DNA from: Synchiropus splendidus
Taxonomy: Eukaryota; Chordata; Actinopteri; Syngnathiformes; Callionymidae
DNA length: 64,000 nucleotides
Direction: 5' to 3'
NCBI RefSeq assembly: GCF_027744825.2
Contig: NW_026527054.1
Span: 434,001 to 498,000 of the forward strand
A model generated the notes under the pieces. That model had not been told where the DNA came from, did not search any database, and saw only the letters and a program-made list of their open reading frames with translations. Every line of letters starts with the position of its first letter. Position 1 is the stretch's first letter. A program made the translations under genes and the position numbers. Positions 13,701 to 28,612 of this stretch are shown here, one piece after another.

Positions 13701-16700
13701 ATTTCATGTTCTTAAGCTTCCCTGCAAAGTGATGGCACAATACAGAAAACGCTTTTACAGCGTGAGATAAGGTGGGTTCCGGAAAGCCAAACATAAAAAT
13801 GTTGATAACTTTGGAAAAACACTTCAGACAGCTTAGATTTGATGTGCAACTACTAGAAAGACCCTATCCGCTATAGTGGTAGGTTAACATTTCATGTTCT
13901 GAAGCTTCCCTGAAAAGTTATGGCACAATGCAGAAAACGCGTTTTCAGCCTGAGATTAGGAGGGTTCCAGGACGCCAAACATAAAAATGTTGACAACTTT
14001 GGAAAAACACTTCAGACAGCTTAGATTTGATGTGCAACTACTAGAAAGAACCTTTCTGCTATAGTTGGAGGTGAAAATTTCATGATCTGAAGTTTCCCTC
14101 CAAAGTTATGGCACAATGCAGAAAACACGTTTTCAGCCTGAGATAAGGTGGGTTCCAGAACGCCAAACATAAAAATGTTGATAACTTTGGAAAAACACTT
14201 CAGACAGCTTAGATTTGATGTGCAACTACTAGAAAGACCCTTTCTGCTATAGTGGGAGTTGAAAATTTCATGTTCTGAAGTTTCCCTGCAAAGTTATGGC
14301 ACAATGCAGAAAACACGTTTTCTGTCTGAGATAACGTTGATTCCGGAACGCCAAACATAAAAATGTTGATAACTTTGGAAAAACACTTCAGACAGCTTAG
14401 ATTTGATGTGCAACTACTAGAAAGACCCTATCCGCTATAGTGGTAGGTTAACATTTCATGTTCTGAAGCTTCCCTGAAAAGTTATGGCACAATGCAGAAA
14501 ACGCGTTTTCAGCCTGAGATTAAGAGGGTTCCAGGACGCCAAACATAAAAATGTTGATAACTTTGGAGAAACACTTCAGACAGCTTAGATTTGATGTGCA
14601 ACTACTAGAAAGACCCTATCCGCTATAGTGGTAGGTTAACATTTCATGTTCTGAAGCTTCCCTGAAAAGTTATGGCACAATGCAGAAAAAGCGGTTTCAG
14701 CCTGAGATTAGGAGGGTTCCAGGACGCCAAACATAAAAATGTTGATAACTTTGGAGAAACACTTCAGACAGCTTAGATTTGATGTGCAACTACTAGAAAG
14801 ACACTTTCTGCTATAGTGGGAGGTGAAAATTTCATGTTCTGCAGCTTTCCTGCAAAGTTAGGGCAAATTGCGTAAAACGCGTTTTCAACCTGAGATAAGG
14901 TTGTTTCTGGAACGCCAAACATAAAAATGGTGTTAACTTTGGAAAAACACTTCAAACAGCTTAGATTTGGTGTGCAACTACTAGAAAGACCCTTTCTGCT
15001 ATAGTGGGAGGTGAAAATTTCATGTTCTTAAGCTTCCCTGCAAAGTGATGGCACAATGCAGAAAATGCTTTTACAGCCTGAGATAAGGTGGGTTCCGGAA
15101 AGCCAAACATAAAAATGTTGATAACTTTGGAAAAATACTTCAGACAGCTTAGATTTGATGTGCAACTACTAGAAAGACCCTTTCTGCTATAGTGGGAGTT
15201 GAAAATTTCATGTTCTGAAGTTTCCCTGCAAAGTTATGGCACAATGCAGAAAACACGTTTTCTGTCTGAGATAACGTTGATTCCGGAACGCCAAACATAA
15301 AAATGTTGATAACTTTGGAAAAACACTTCAGACAGCTTAGATTTGATGTGCAACTACTAGAAAGACCCTATCCGCTATAGTGGTAGGTTAACATTTCATG
15401 TTCTGAAGCTTCCCTGAAAAGTTATGGCACAATGCAGAAAACGCGTTTTCAGCCTGAGATTAGGAGGGTTCCAGGACGCCAAACATAAAAATGTTGATAA
15501 CTTTGGAGAAACACTTCAGACAGCTTAGATTTGATGTGCAACTACTAGAAAGACCCTTTCTGCTACAGTGGGAGGTGAAAATTTCATGTTCTGAAGCATC
15601 CCTGCAAAGTTATGCCACAATGCAGGAAACTCGTTTTCAGCCTGAGATAAGGTCGATTCCGGAAAGCCAAACATAAAAATGTTGACAACTTTGGAAAAAC
15701 ACTTCAGACAGCTTAGATTTGACGTGCAACTACTAGAAAGACCCTTTCTGCTATAGTGGGAGGTGAAAATTTCATGTTCTGAGGCTTCCCTGCAAAGTTA
15801 TGGCACAATGCTGAAAACGCGTTTTCAGCCAGAGATAAGGTCGATTCCGGAAAGCCAAACATAAAAATGTTGATAACTTTGGAAAAACACTTCAGACAGC
15901 TTAGATTTAATGTGCAACTACTGGAAAAAGCCTTTCTGCTATAGTGGGAGTTGAAAATTTCATGTTCTGAACCTTCCCTCCAAAGTTATGGCACAATGCA
16001 GAAAACGCTTTTACAACCTGAGATAAGGTGGGTTCCGGAACGCCAAACATGAAAATGTTGATAACTTTGGAAAAACACTTCAAACAGCTTAGATTTGATG
16101 TGCAACTATTAGAAAAACCCTTTCTGCTATAGTGGGAGGTGAAAATTTCATGTTCTGAGGCTTCCCTGCAAAGTTATGGCACAATGCAGAAAACGCGTTT
16201 TCAGCCTGAGATAAGGTCGATTCCGGAAAGCCAAACATAAAAATCTTGATAACTTTGGAGAAACACTTCAGACAGCTTAGATTTGATGTGCAACTACTGG
16301 AAAAAGCCTTTCTGCTATAGTGGGAGTTGAAAATTTCATGTTCTGAAGCTTCCCTGCAAAGTTATGGCACAATGCAGAAAACGCGTTTTCAGCATGAGAC
16401 AAGGTCAATTACGGAACGCCAAACATAAAAATATGATAACTTTGAAAAAACACTTCAGACAGCTTAGATTTGATGTGCAACTACTAGAAAGACCCTTTCT
16501 GCTATAGTGGGAGGTGTAAATTTCATGTTCTGAAGTTTCCCTGCAAAGTTATGGCACAATGCAGAAAACGCGTTTTCAGCCAGAGATACCGTCGATTCTG
16601 GAATGCCAAACATAAAAATGTTGATAACTTTGGAAAAACACTTCAGACAGCTTAGATTTGACGTGCAACTACTAGAAAGACACTTTCTGCTGTAGTGGGA

Positions 16701-18960
16701 GTTGAAAATTTCATGTTCTGAAGCTTCCCTGCAAAGTTATGGCACAATGCAGAAAACGTGTTTTCAGCCTGAGATAAGGTCGATTTAGGAACGCCAAATA
16801 TAAAAATGTTTAAAACTATCGAAAAACACTTCAGACAGCTTAGATTTGATGTGCAAGTAGGAGAAAAACCCTTTCTGCTTTAGTGGGAATTGAAAATTTC
16901 ATGTTCTGAAGCTTTCCTGCAAAGTAATGGCACAATGCGTAAAACGCGTTTTCAGCCTGAGATAAGCTTGATTCCGGAACGCCAAACATAAAAATGTTGA
17001 TAACTTCGGAAAAACACATCAGTCAGCTTAGATTTGACGTGCAACTACGAGAAAGACCCTTTCTGCTATAGTGGGATGTGAAAATGTAATGTTCTGAAGC
17101 TTTATGCAAAGTTATGGCACAATGCGTAAAACGCGTTTTCAGCCTGAGATAAGGTCGATTCCGGAACGCCAAACATAAAAATGTTGATAACTTTGGAAAA
17201 ACACTTCAGACAGCTTAGATTTGATGTGCAACTACTAGAAAGACCCTTTCTGCTATAGTGGGACGTGAAAATTTCATGTGCTGAAGCTTCCCTGCAATGT
17301 TATGGCACAATGCAGAAAACGCGTTTTCAGCCTGAGATAAGGTCGATTCAGGAACGCCAAACATAAAAATGTTGAAAACTTTCAAAAAACACTTCATACA
17401 GCTTAGATTTGATGTGCAAGCACGAGAAAGACCCTTTCTGCTATAATGGGAATTGAAAATTTCATGTTCTGAAGCTTTCCTCCAAAGTTATGCCACAATG
17501 CAGAAAACGCGCTCACAGCCTGAGATAAGGTGGGTTCCGGAACGCCAAACATAAAAATTTTGATAACTTTGGAAGAACACTTCAGACAGCTTAGATTTGA
17601 TGTGCAACTACTAGAAAGACCCTTTTTGCTATAGTGGGATTTGAAATTTTCATGTTCTGAAGCTTCCCTGCAAAGTTATGGGACAATGCGTAAAACACGT
17701 TTTCAGCCTGAGATAAGGTCGATTCCGGAACGCCAAACATAAAAATGTTGATAGCTTTGGAAAAACACTTCAGACAGCTTAGATTTGATGTGCAACTACT
17801 AGAAAGACCCTTTCTACTATAGTGGGAGGTGAAAATTGGATGTTCTGAAGCTTCCCTGCAAAGTTATGAAACAATGTGTAAAAGGCGTTTTCAGCCTGAG
17901 ATAAGGTCGATTCTGGATCGCCAAACAAAAAAATGTTGATAACATTGGAAAAACACTTCAGACAGCTTAGATTTGATGTGCAACTATTAGAAAAACCCTA
18001 TATGCTATTGTGGGAGGTGAAAATTTCATGTACTGAAGCTTCACTGCAAAGTTATGGCTCAATGCGTAAAACGCGTTTTCAGCCTGAGGTGAGGTTGATT
18101 TCAGAACCCCAAACATAAAAATGTTGATAACTCAGGAAAAACTCTACAGACAGCTTAGATTTGATGTGCAACTACTAGAAAGACCCTTTCTGCTACAGTG
18201 GGAGGTGAAAATTTCATGTTCTGAAGCTTCACTGCAAAGTTATGCCACAATGCAGGAAACGCGTTTTCAGCCTGAGATAAGGTCGATTCCGGAACGCCAA
18301 ACATAAAAATATTGATAACTTTGGAAAAACACTTCAGACAGCCTAGATTTGGTGTGCAACTACTAGAAAGACCCTTTCTGCTACAGTGGGAGTTGAGAAT
18401 TTCATGTTCTGAAGCTTCCCTGCAAAGTTATGGCACAATGCGTAAAACGCGTTTTCAGCCTGAGATGAGGTTGATTTCAGAACCCCAAACATAAAAATGT
18501 TCATAACTTTGGAAAAACACTTCAAACAGCTTAGATTTTACGTGCAACCATTAGAAAAACCGTTTCTGGTATAGTGGGAGGAGAAAATTTCATGTTCTGA
18601 AGTCTCCCTGCAAAGTTATGGCACAATGCAGAAAATGCGTTTTCAGCCTAAGATGAGATTGAATTCAGAACCCCAAACATAAAAATGTTGATAACTCAGG
18701 AAAAACTCTACAGACAGCTTAGATTTGATGTGCAACTACTAGAAAGACCCTTTCTGCTACAGTGGGAGGTGAAAATTTCATGTTCTGAAGCTTCCCTACA
18801 AAGTTATGCCATAATGCAGGAAACGCGTTCTTTGCCTGAAATAAGGTTGATTCCGGAACGCCAAACATAAAAATATTGATAACTTTGGAAAAACACTTCA
18901 GACAGCTTAGATTTGATGTGCAACTACTAGAAAGACCCTTTCTGGTATAGTGGGAGGTGA

Positions 18961-21720
18961 AAATTTCATGTTCTGAAGCTTCCCTGCAAAGTTATGGGAC
19001 AATGCAGAAAACGATTTTTCATCCTGAGATAAGGTCGATTCCGGAACGCCAAACATAAAAATGTTGATAACTTTCGAAAAACACTTCAGACAGCTTAGAT
19101 TTCATGTGCAACTACTAGAAAGACCCTTTCTGCTATAGTGGGAGCTGAAAATTTCATGTTCTGAAGCTTCCCTGCAAAGTTATGGCACAATGCAGAAAAC
19201 GCGTTTTCAGCCTGAGATAAGGTGGGTTCCGGAACGCCAAACATAAAAATGTTGATAATTTAGGAAGAACACTTCAGACAGCTTAGATTTGATGTGCAAC
19301 TACTAGAAAGACCCTTTCTGCTATAGTAGGAGGTGAACATTTCATGTTCTGAAGCTTCCCTGAGAAGTTATGGCACAATGCAGAAAACGCGTTTTCAGCC
19401 TGAGACAAGGTGGTTTCCGAAACGCCAAACGTAAAAATGTTGATAACTTTGGAACAACACTTCAGAGAGCTTAGATTTAATGTGCAACTACTAGAAAGAC
19501 CCTTTCTGCTATTGTGGGAGGTGAAAATTTCATTTTCTGAACCTTCCCTGCAAAGTTATGGCACAATGCGTGAAACGCGTTTTCAGCCTGAGATAAGGTC
19601 GATTCCGGAACGCCAAACATAAAAATGTTGATAACTTTGGAAAAACACTTCAGACAGCTTACATTTGATGTGCAACTACTAGAAAGACCCTTTCTGCTAT
19701 AGTGGGAGGTGAACATTTCATGTTCTGAAGCTTCCCTGCAAAGTTATGGCACAATGCGTAAAACGCGTTTTCAGCCTAAGATAAGGTCGATTCCGGAACA
19801 CCAAACATAAAAATGTTGATAACTTTGGAAAAACACATCAGACAGCTTAGATTTGATGTGCAACTACTTGAAAGACCCTTTCTGCTCTAGTGGGAGGTGA
19901 AAATTTCATGTTCTGAAGCTTCCCTGCAAAGTTATAGGACAATGCAGAAAACGATTTTTCATCCTGAGATAAGGTCGATTCCGGAACGCCAAACATAAAA
20001 ATGTTGATAACTTTCGAAAAACACTTCAGACAGCTTAGATTTCATGTGCAACTACTAGAAAGACCCTTTCTGCTATAGTGGGAGCTGAAAATTTCATGTT
20101 CTGAAGCTTCCCTGCAAAGTTATGGCACAATGCAGAAAACGCGTTTTCAGCCTGAGATAAGGTGGGTTCCGGAACGCCAAACATAAAAATGTTGATAATT
20201 TAGGAAGAACACTTCAGACAGCTTAGATTTGATGTGCAACTACTAGAAAGACCCTTTCTGCTATAGTAGGAGGTGAACATTTCATGTTCTGAAGCTTCCC
20301 TGAGAAGTTATGGCACAATGCAGAAAACGCGTTTTCAGCCTGAGACAAGGTGGTTTCCGAAACGCCAAACGTAAAAATGTTGATAACTTTGGAACAACAC
20401 TTCAGAGAGCTTAGATTTAATGTGCAACTACTAGAAAGACCCTTTCTGCTATTGTGGGAGGTGAAAATTTCATTTTCTGAACCTTCCCTGCAAAGTTATG
20501 GCACAATGCGTGAAACGCGTTTTCAGCCTGAGATAAGGTCGATTCCGGAACGCCAAACATAAAAATGTTGATAACTTTGGAAAAACACTTCAGACAGCTT
20601 ACATTTGATGTGCAACTACTAGAAAGACCCTTTCTGCTATAGTGGGAGGTGAACATTTCATGTTCTGAAGCTTCCCTGCAAAGTTATGGCACAATGCGTA
20701 AAACGCGTTTTCAGCCTAAGATAAGGTCGATTCCGGAACACCAAACATAAAAATGTTGATAACTTTGGAAAAACACATCAGACAGCTTAGATTTGATGTG
20801 CAACTACTTGAAAGACCCTTTCTGCTCTAGTGGGAGGTGAAAATTTCATGTTCTGAAGCTTCCCTGCAAAGTTATAGGACAATGCAGAAAACGATTTTTC
20901 ATCCTGAGATAAGGTCGATTCCGGAACGCCAAACATAAAAATGTTGATAACTTTCGAAAAACACTTCAGACAGCTTAGATTTCATGTGCAACTACTAGAA
21001 AGACCCTTTCTGCTATAGTGGGAGCTGAAAATTTCATGTTCTGAAGCTTCCCTGCAAAGTTATGGCACAATGCAGAAAACGCGTTTTCAACCTGAGATAA
21101 GGTGGGTTCCGGAACGCCAAACATAAAAATGTTGATAATTTAGGAAAAACACTTCAGACAGCTTAGATTTGATGTGCAACTACTAGAAAGACCCTTTCTG
21201 CTATAGTAGGAGGTGAACATTTCATGTTCTGAAGCTTCCCTGAGAAGTTATGGCACAATGCAGAAAACGCGTTTTCAGCCTGAGACAAGGTGGTTTCCGA
21301 AACGCCAAACGTAAAAATGTTGATAACTTTGGAACAACACTTCAGAGAGCTTAGATTTAATGTGCAACTACTAGAAAGACCCTTTCTGCTATAGTGGGAG
21401 GTGAAAATTTCATTTTCTGAACCTTCCCTGCAAAGTTATGGTACAATGCGTGAAACGCGTTTTCAGCCTGAGATAAGGTCGATTCCGGAACGCCAAACAT
21501 AAAAATGTTGATAACTTTGGAAAAACACTTCAGACAGCTTACATTTGATGTGCAACTACTAGAAAGACCCTTTCTGCTATAGTGGGAGGTGAACATTTCA
21601 TGTTCTGAAGCTTCCCTGCAAAGTTATGGCACAATGCGTAAAATGCGTTTTCAGCCTAAGATAAGGTCGATTCCGGAACACCAAACACAAAAATGTTGAT
21701 AACTTTGGAAAAACACATCA
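18961..21720. repeat. Higher-order repeat, three tandem 5-monomer (940-bp) units
   Basis: Units starting near 18961, 19901 and 20841 match almost base for base at a 940-bp offset, which is five monomers. Diagnostic variants recur once per unit: the altered ACGATTTTTCATCCTG block near 19010, 19950 and 20890, and CAACACTTCAGAGAGC near 19455, 20395 and 21335. Neighbouring monomers within a unit differ far more than equivalent monomers in adjacent units, which defines a higher-order repeat. Confidence 0.88.
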
Positions 21721-24600
21721 GACAGCTTAGATTTGATGTGCAACTACTAGAAAGACCCTTTCTGCTGTAGTGGGAGGTGAAAATTTCATGTTCTGAAGCT
21801 TCCTTGCAAAGTTATGGCACAATGCCGAAAACGCGTTTTCAGCCTGAGATAAGGTGGGTTCCGGAACGCCAAACATAAAAATGTTGATAATTTTGGAAAA
21901 ACACTTCAGACAGCTTAGATTTGATGTGCAACTACTAGAAAGACCCTTTCTGCTATAGTGGGAGGTGAACATTTCATGTTCTGAAGCTTCCCTGAAAAGT
22001 TATGGCACAATGCAGAAAACGCGTTTTCAGCCTGAGACAAGGTGGTTTCCGAAACGCCAAACGTAAAAATGTTGATAACTTTGGAACAACACTTCAGACA
22101 GCTTAGATTTAATGTGCAACTACTAGAAATACCCTTTCTGCTATAGTGGGAGGTGAAAATTTCATTTTCTGAACCTTCCCTGCAAAGTTATGGCACAATG
22201 CAGACAACGCGTTTTCAGCCTGAGATAAGGTCGATTCTGAAACGCCAAACGTAAAAATGTTGATAACTTTCGAAAAACATTTCAGACAGCTTAGATTTGA
22301 TGTGCAACTACTAGAAAGACCCTTTCTGCTGTAGTGGGAGGTGAAAATTTCATGTTCTGAAGATTCCCTGCAAAGTTATGGCACAATGCAGGAAACGCGT
22401 TTTCAGCCTGAGATAAGGTCGATTCAGGAACACCAAACATAAAAATGTTGATAACTTTGGAACAACACTTCAGAGAGCTTAGATTTAATGTGCAACTACT
22501 AGAAAGACCCTTTCTGCTATTGTGGGAGGTGAAAATTTCATTTTCTGAACCTTCCCTGCAAAGTTATGGCACAATGCGTGAAACGCGTTTTCAGCCTGAG
22601 ATAAGGTCGATTCCGGAACGCCAAACATAAAAATGTTGATAACTTTGGAAAAACACTTCAGACAGCTTACATTTGATGTGCAACTACTAGAAAGACCCTT
22701 TCTGCTATAGTGGGAGGTGAACATTTCATGTTCTGAAGCTTCCCTGCAAAGTTATGGCACAATGCGTAAAACGCGTTTTCAGCCTAAGATAAGGTCGATT
22801 CCGGAACACCAAACATAAAAATGTTGATAACTTTGGAAAAACACATCAGACAGCTTAGATTTGATGTGCAACTACTTGAAAGACCCTTTCTGCTCTAGTG
22901 GGAGGTGAAAATTTCATGTTCTGAAGCTTCCCTGCAAAGTTATAGGACAATGCAGAAAACGATTTTTCATCCTGAGATAAGGTCGATTCCGGAACGCCAA
23001 ACATAAAAATGTTGATAACTTTCGAAAAACACTTCAGACAGCTTAGATTTCATGTGCAACTACTAGAAAGACCCTTTCTGCTATAGTGGGAGCTGAAAAT
23101 TTCATGTTCTGAAGCTTCCCTGCAAAGTTATGGCACAATGCAGAAAACGCGTTTTCAACCTGAGATAAGGTGGGTTCCGGAACGCCAAACATAAAAATGT
23201 TGATAATTTAGGAAAAACACTTCAGACAGCTTAGATTTGATGTGCAACTACTAGAAAGACCCTTTCTGCTATAGTAGGAGGTGAACATTTCATGTTCTTA
23301 AGCTTCCCTGAGAAGTTATGGCACAATGCAGAAAACGCGTTTTCAGCCTGAGACAAGGTGGTTTCCGAAACGCCAAACGTAAAAATGTTGATAACTTTGG
23401 AACAACACTTCAGAGAGCTTAGATTTAATGTGCAACTACTAGAAAGACCCTTTCTGCTATAGTGGGAGGTGAAAATTTCATTTTCTGAACCTTCCCTGCA
23501 AAGTTATGGTACAATGCGTGAAACGCGTTTTCAGCCTGAGATAAGGTCGATTCCGGAACGCCAAACATAAAAATGTTGATAACTTTGGAAAAACACTTCA
23601 GACAGCTTACATTTGATGTGCAACTACTAGAAAGACCCTTTCTGCTATAGTGGGAGGTGAACATTTCATGTTCTGAAGCTTCCCTGCAAAGTTATGGCAC
23701 AATGCGTAAAACGCGTTTTCAGCCTAAGATAAGGTCGATTCCGGAACACCAAACACAAAAATGTTGATAACTTTGGAAAAACACATCAGACAGCTTAGAT
23801 TTGATGTGCAACTACTAGAAAGACCCTTTCTGCTGTAGTGGGAGGTGAAAATTTCATGTTCTGAAGCTTCCTTGCAAAGTTATGGCACAATGCCGAAAAC
23901 GCGTTTTCAGCCTGAGATAAGGTGGGTTCCGGAACGCCAAACATAAAAATGTTGATAATTTTGGAAAAACACTTCAGACAGCTTAGATTTGATGTGCAAC
24001 TACTAGAAAGACCCTTTCTGCTATAGTGGGAGGTGAACATTTCATGTTCTGAAGCTTCCCTGAAAAGTTATGGCACAATGCAGAAAACGCGTTTTCAGCC
24101 TGAGACAAGGTGGTTTCCGAAACGCCAAACGTAAAAATGTTGATAACTTTGGAACAACACTTCAGACAGCTTAGATTTAATGTGCAACTACTAGAAATAC
24201 CCTTTCTGCTATAGTGGGAGGTGAAAATTTCATTTTCTGAACCTTCCCTGCAAAGTTATGGCACAATGCAGACAACGCGTTTTCAGCCTGAGATAAGGTC
24301 GATTCTGAAACGCCAAACGTAAAAATGTTGATAACTTTCGAAAAACATTTCAGACAGCTTAGATTTGATGTGCAACTACTAGAAAGACCCTTTCTGCTGT
24401 AGTGGGAGGTGAAAATTTCATGTTCTGAAGATTCCCTGCAAAGTTATGGCACAATGCAGGAAACGCGTTTTCAGCCTGAGATAAGGTCGATTCAGGAACA
24501 CCAAACATAAAAATGTTGATAACTTTGGAACAACACTTCAGAGAGCTTAGATTTAATGTGCAACTACTAGAAAGACCCTTTCTGCTATAGTGGGAGGTGA
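20373..24600. repeat. Higher-order repeat, 11-monomer (2068-bp) period
   Basis: Blocks recur at an offset of 2068 bp, eleven monomers: 20417 with 22485, 21357 with 23425, 21727 with 23795 and 22485 with 24553. The unit contains part of the 940-bp repeat, so it arose after that repeat by a larger duplication. From about 24550 the match continues at a 1128-bp offset (six monomers) and later 1692 bp (nine monomers, 24553 with 26245), showing further unequal exchanges. Confidence 0.85.
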
Positions 24601-27600
24601 AAATTTCATTTTCTGAACCTTCCCTGCAAAGTTATGGTACAATGCGTGAAACGCGTTTTCAGCCTGAGATAAGGTCGATTCCGGAACACCAAACACAAAA
24701 ATGTTGATAACTTTGGAAAAACACTTCAGACAGCTTACATTTGATGTGCAACTACTAGAAAGACCCTTTCTGCTATAGTGGGAGGTGAACATTTCATGTT
24801 CTGAAGCTTCCCTGCAAAGTTATGGCACAATGCGTAAAACGCGTTTTCAGCCTAAGATAAGGTCGATTCCGGAACACCAAACACAAAAATGTTGATAACT
24901 TTGGAAAAACACATCAGACAGCTTAGATTTGATGTGCAACTACTAGAAAGACCCTTTCTGCTGTAGTGGGAGGTGAAAATTTCATGTTCTGAAGCTTCCC
25001 TGCAAAGTTATGGCACAATGCCGAAAACGCGTTTTCAGCCTGAGATAAGGTGGGTTCCGGAACGCCAAACATAAAAATGTTGATAATTTTGGAAAAACAC
25101 TTCAGACAGCTTAGATTTGATGTGCAACTACTAGAAAGACCCTTTCTGCTATAGTGGGAGGTGAACATTTCATGTTCTGTAGCTTCCCTGAGAAGTTATG
25201 GCACAATGCAGAAAACGCGTTTTCAGCCTGAGACAAGGTGGTTTCCGAAACGCCAAACGTAAAAATGTTGATAACTTTGGAACAACACTTCAGACAGCTT
25301 AGATTTAATGTGCAACTACTAGAAATACCCTTTCTGCTATAGTGGGAGGTGAAAATTTCATTTTCTGAACCTTCCCTGCAAAGTTATGGCACAATGCAGA
25401 CAACGCGTTTTCAGCCTGAGATAAGGTCGATTCTGAAACGCCAAACGTAAAAATGTTGATAACTTTGGAAAAACATTTCAGACAGCTTAGATTTGATGTG
25501 CAACTACTAGAAAGACCCTTTCTGCTACAGTGGGAGGTTAAAATTTCAGGTTCTGAAGCTTCCCTGCAAAGTTATGGCACAATGCAGGAAACGCGTTTTC
25601 AGCCTGAGATAAAGTCGATTCAGGAACACCAAACATAAAAATGTTGAAAACTTTCGAAAAACACATCAGACAGCTTAAATTTGAGGTGCAACTACTAGAA
25701 ATACCCTTTCTGGTATAGTGGGAGGTGAAAATTTCATGTCCTGAAGCTTCCCTGCAAAGTTATGGGACAATGCAGAAAACGATTTTTCATCCTGAGATAA
25801 GGTCGATTCCGGAACGCCAAACGTAAAAATGTTGATAACTTTCGAAAAACACTTCAGACAGCTTAGATTTCATGTGCAACTACTAGAAAGACCCTTTCTG
25901 CTATAGTGGGAGCTGAAAATTTCATGTTCTGAAGCTTCCCTGCAAAGTTATGGCACAATGCAGAAAACGCGTTTTCAGCCTGAGATAAGGTGGGTTCCGG
26001 AAGGCCAAACATAAAAATGTTGATAATTTAGGAAAAACACTTCAGACAGCTTAGATTTGCTGTGCAACTACTAGAAAGACCCTTTCTGCTATAGTAGGAG
26101 GTGAACATTTCATGTTCTGAAGCTTCCCTGAGAAGTTATGGCACAATGCAGAAAACGCGTTTTCAGCCTGAGATAAGGTGGTTTCCGAAACGCCAAACGT
26201 AAAAATGGTGATAACTTTGGAACAACACTTCAGAGAGCTTAGATTTAATGTGCAACTACTAGAAAGACCCTTTCTGCTATAGTGGGAGGTGAAAATTTCA
26301 TTTTCTGAACCTTCGCTGCAAAGTTATGCCACAATGCGTGAAACGCGTTTTCAGCCTGAGATAATGTCGATTCCGGAACGCTAAACATAAAAATGTTGAT
26401 AACTTTGGAAAAACACTTCAGACAGCTTACATTTGATGTGCAACTACTAGAAAGACCCTTTCTGCTATAGTGGGAGGTGAACATTTCATGTTCTGAAGCT
26501 TCCCTGCAAAGTTATGGCACAATGCGTAAAACGCGTTTTCAGCCTAAGATAAGGTCGATTCCGGAACACCAAACATAAAAATGTTGATAACTTTGGAAAA
26601 ACACATCAGACAGCTTAGATTTGATGTGCAACTACTAGAAAGACCCTTTCTGCTGTAGTGGGAGGTGAAAATTTCATGTTCTGAAGCTTCCCTGCAAAGT
26701 TATGGCACAATGCCGAAAACGCGTTTTCAGCCTGAGATAAGGTGGGTTCCGGAACGCCAAACATAAAAATGTTGGTAATTTTGGAAAAACACTTCAGACA
26801 GCTTAGATTTGATGTGCAACTACTAGAAAGACCCTTTCTGCTATAGTGGGAGGTGAACATTTCATGTTCTGAAGCTTCCCTGAGAAGTTATGGCACAATG
26901 CAGAAAACGCGTTTTCAGCCTGAGACAAGGTGGTTTCCGAAACGCCAAACGTAAAAATGTTGATAACTTTGGAACAACACTTCAGACAGCTTAGATTTAA
27001 TGTGCAACTACTAGAAATACCCTTTCTGCTATAGTGGGAGGTGAAAATTTCATTTTCTGAACCTTCCCTGCAAAGTTATGGCACAATGCAGACAACGCGT
27101 TTTCAGCCTGAGATAAGGTCGATTCTGAAACGCCAAACGTAAAAATGTTGATAACTTTGGAAAAACATTTCAGACAGCTTAGATTTGATGTGCAACTACT
27201 AGAAAGACCCTTTCTGCTGTAGTGGGAGGTGAAAATTTCATGTTCTGAAGATTCCCTGCAAAGTTATGGCACAATGCAGGAAACGCGTTTTCAGCCTGAG
27301 ATAAGGTCGATTCAGGAACACCAAACATAAAAATATTGAAAACTTTCGAAAAACACTTCAGACAGCTTAGATTTAATGTGCAACTACTCGAAATACCCTT
27401 TCTGCTATAGTGGGAGGTGAACATTTCATTTTCTGAACCTTCCCTGCAAAGTTATCGCACAATGCGTAAAACACGTTTTCAGCCTAAGATAAGGTCGATT
27501 CCGGAACGCCAAACATAAAAATGTTGAAAACTTTCGAAAAACACTTCAGACAGCTTAGATTTGATGTGCAACTACTAGAAAGACCCTTTCTGCTACAGTG

Positions 27601-28612
27601 GGAGGTTAAAATTTCATTTTCTGAAGCTTACCTGCAAAGTTATGGCACAATGCAGAAAACGCGTTTTCAGCCTGAGATAAGGTCGATTCAGGAACGCCAA
27701 ACGTAAAAATGTTGATAAATTTGGAAAAACATTTCAGACAGCTTAGATTTGATGTGCAACTACTAGAAAGAGCCTTTCTGCTATAGTGGGAGGTTAAAAT
27801 TTCATGTTCTGAAGCTTCCCTGCAAAGTTAATGCACAATGCGTAAAACGCGTTTTCAGCCTAAGATAAGGTCGATTCCGGAACACCAAACATAAAAATGT
27901 TGATAACTTTGGAAAAACACATCAGACAGCTTAGATTTGATGTGCAACTACTAGAAAGACCCTTTCTGCTGTAGTGGGAGGTGAAAATTTCATGTTCTGA
28001 AGCTTCCCTGCAAAGTTATGGCACAATGCCGAAAACGCGTTTTCAGCCTGAGATAAGGTGGGTTACGGAACGCCAAACATAAAAATGTTGATAATTTTGG
28101 AAAAAAACTTCAGACAGCTTAGATTTGATGTGCAACTACTAGAAAGACCCTTTCTGCTATAGTGGGAGGTGAACATTTCATGTTCTGAAGCTTCCCTGAG
28201 AAGTTATGGCACAATGCAGAAAACGCGTTTTCAGCCTGAGATAAGGTGGTTTCCGAAACGCCAAACGTAAAAATGTTGATAACTTTGGAACAACACTTCA
28301 GACAGCTTAGATTTAATGTGCAACTACTAGAAATACCCTTTCTGCTATAGTGGGAGGTGAAAATTTCATTTTCTGAACCTTCCCTGCAAAGTTATGGCAC
28401 AATGCAGACAACGCGTTTTCAGCCTGAGATAAGGTGGGTTCCGGAACGCCAAACGTAAAAATGTTTATAACTTTGGAAAAACATGTCAGACAGCTTAGAT
28501 TTGATGTGCAACTACTAGAAAGACCCTTTCTGCTATAGTGGGATGTGAAAATGTCATTATCTGAAGCTTCCCTGCAAAGTTATGGCACAAGGTAGAAAAC
28601 GCATTTTCAGCC

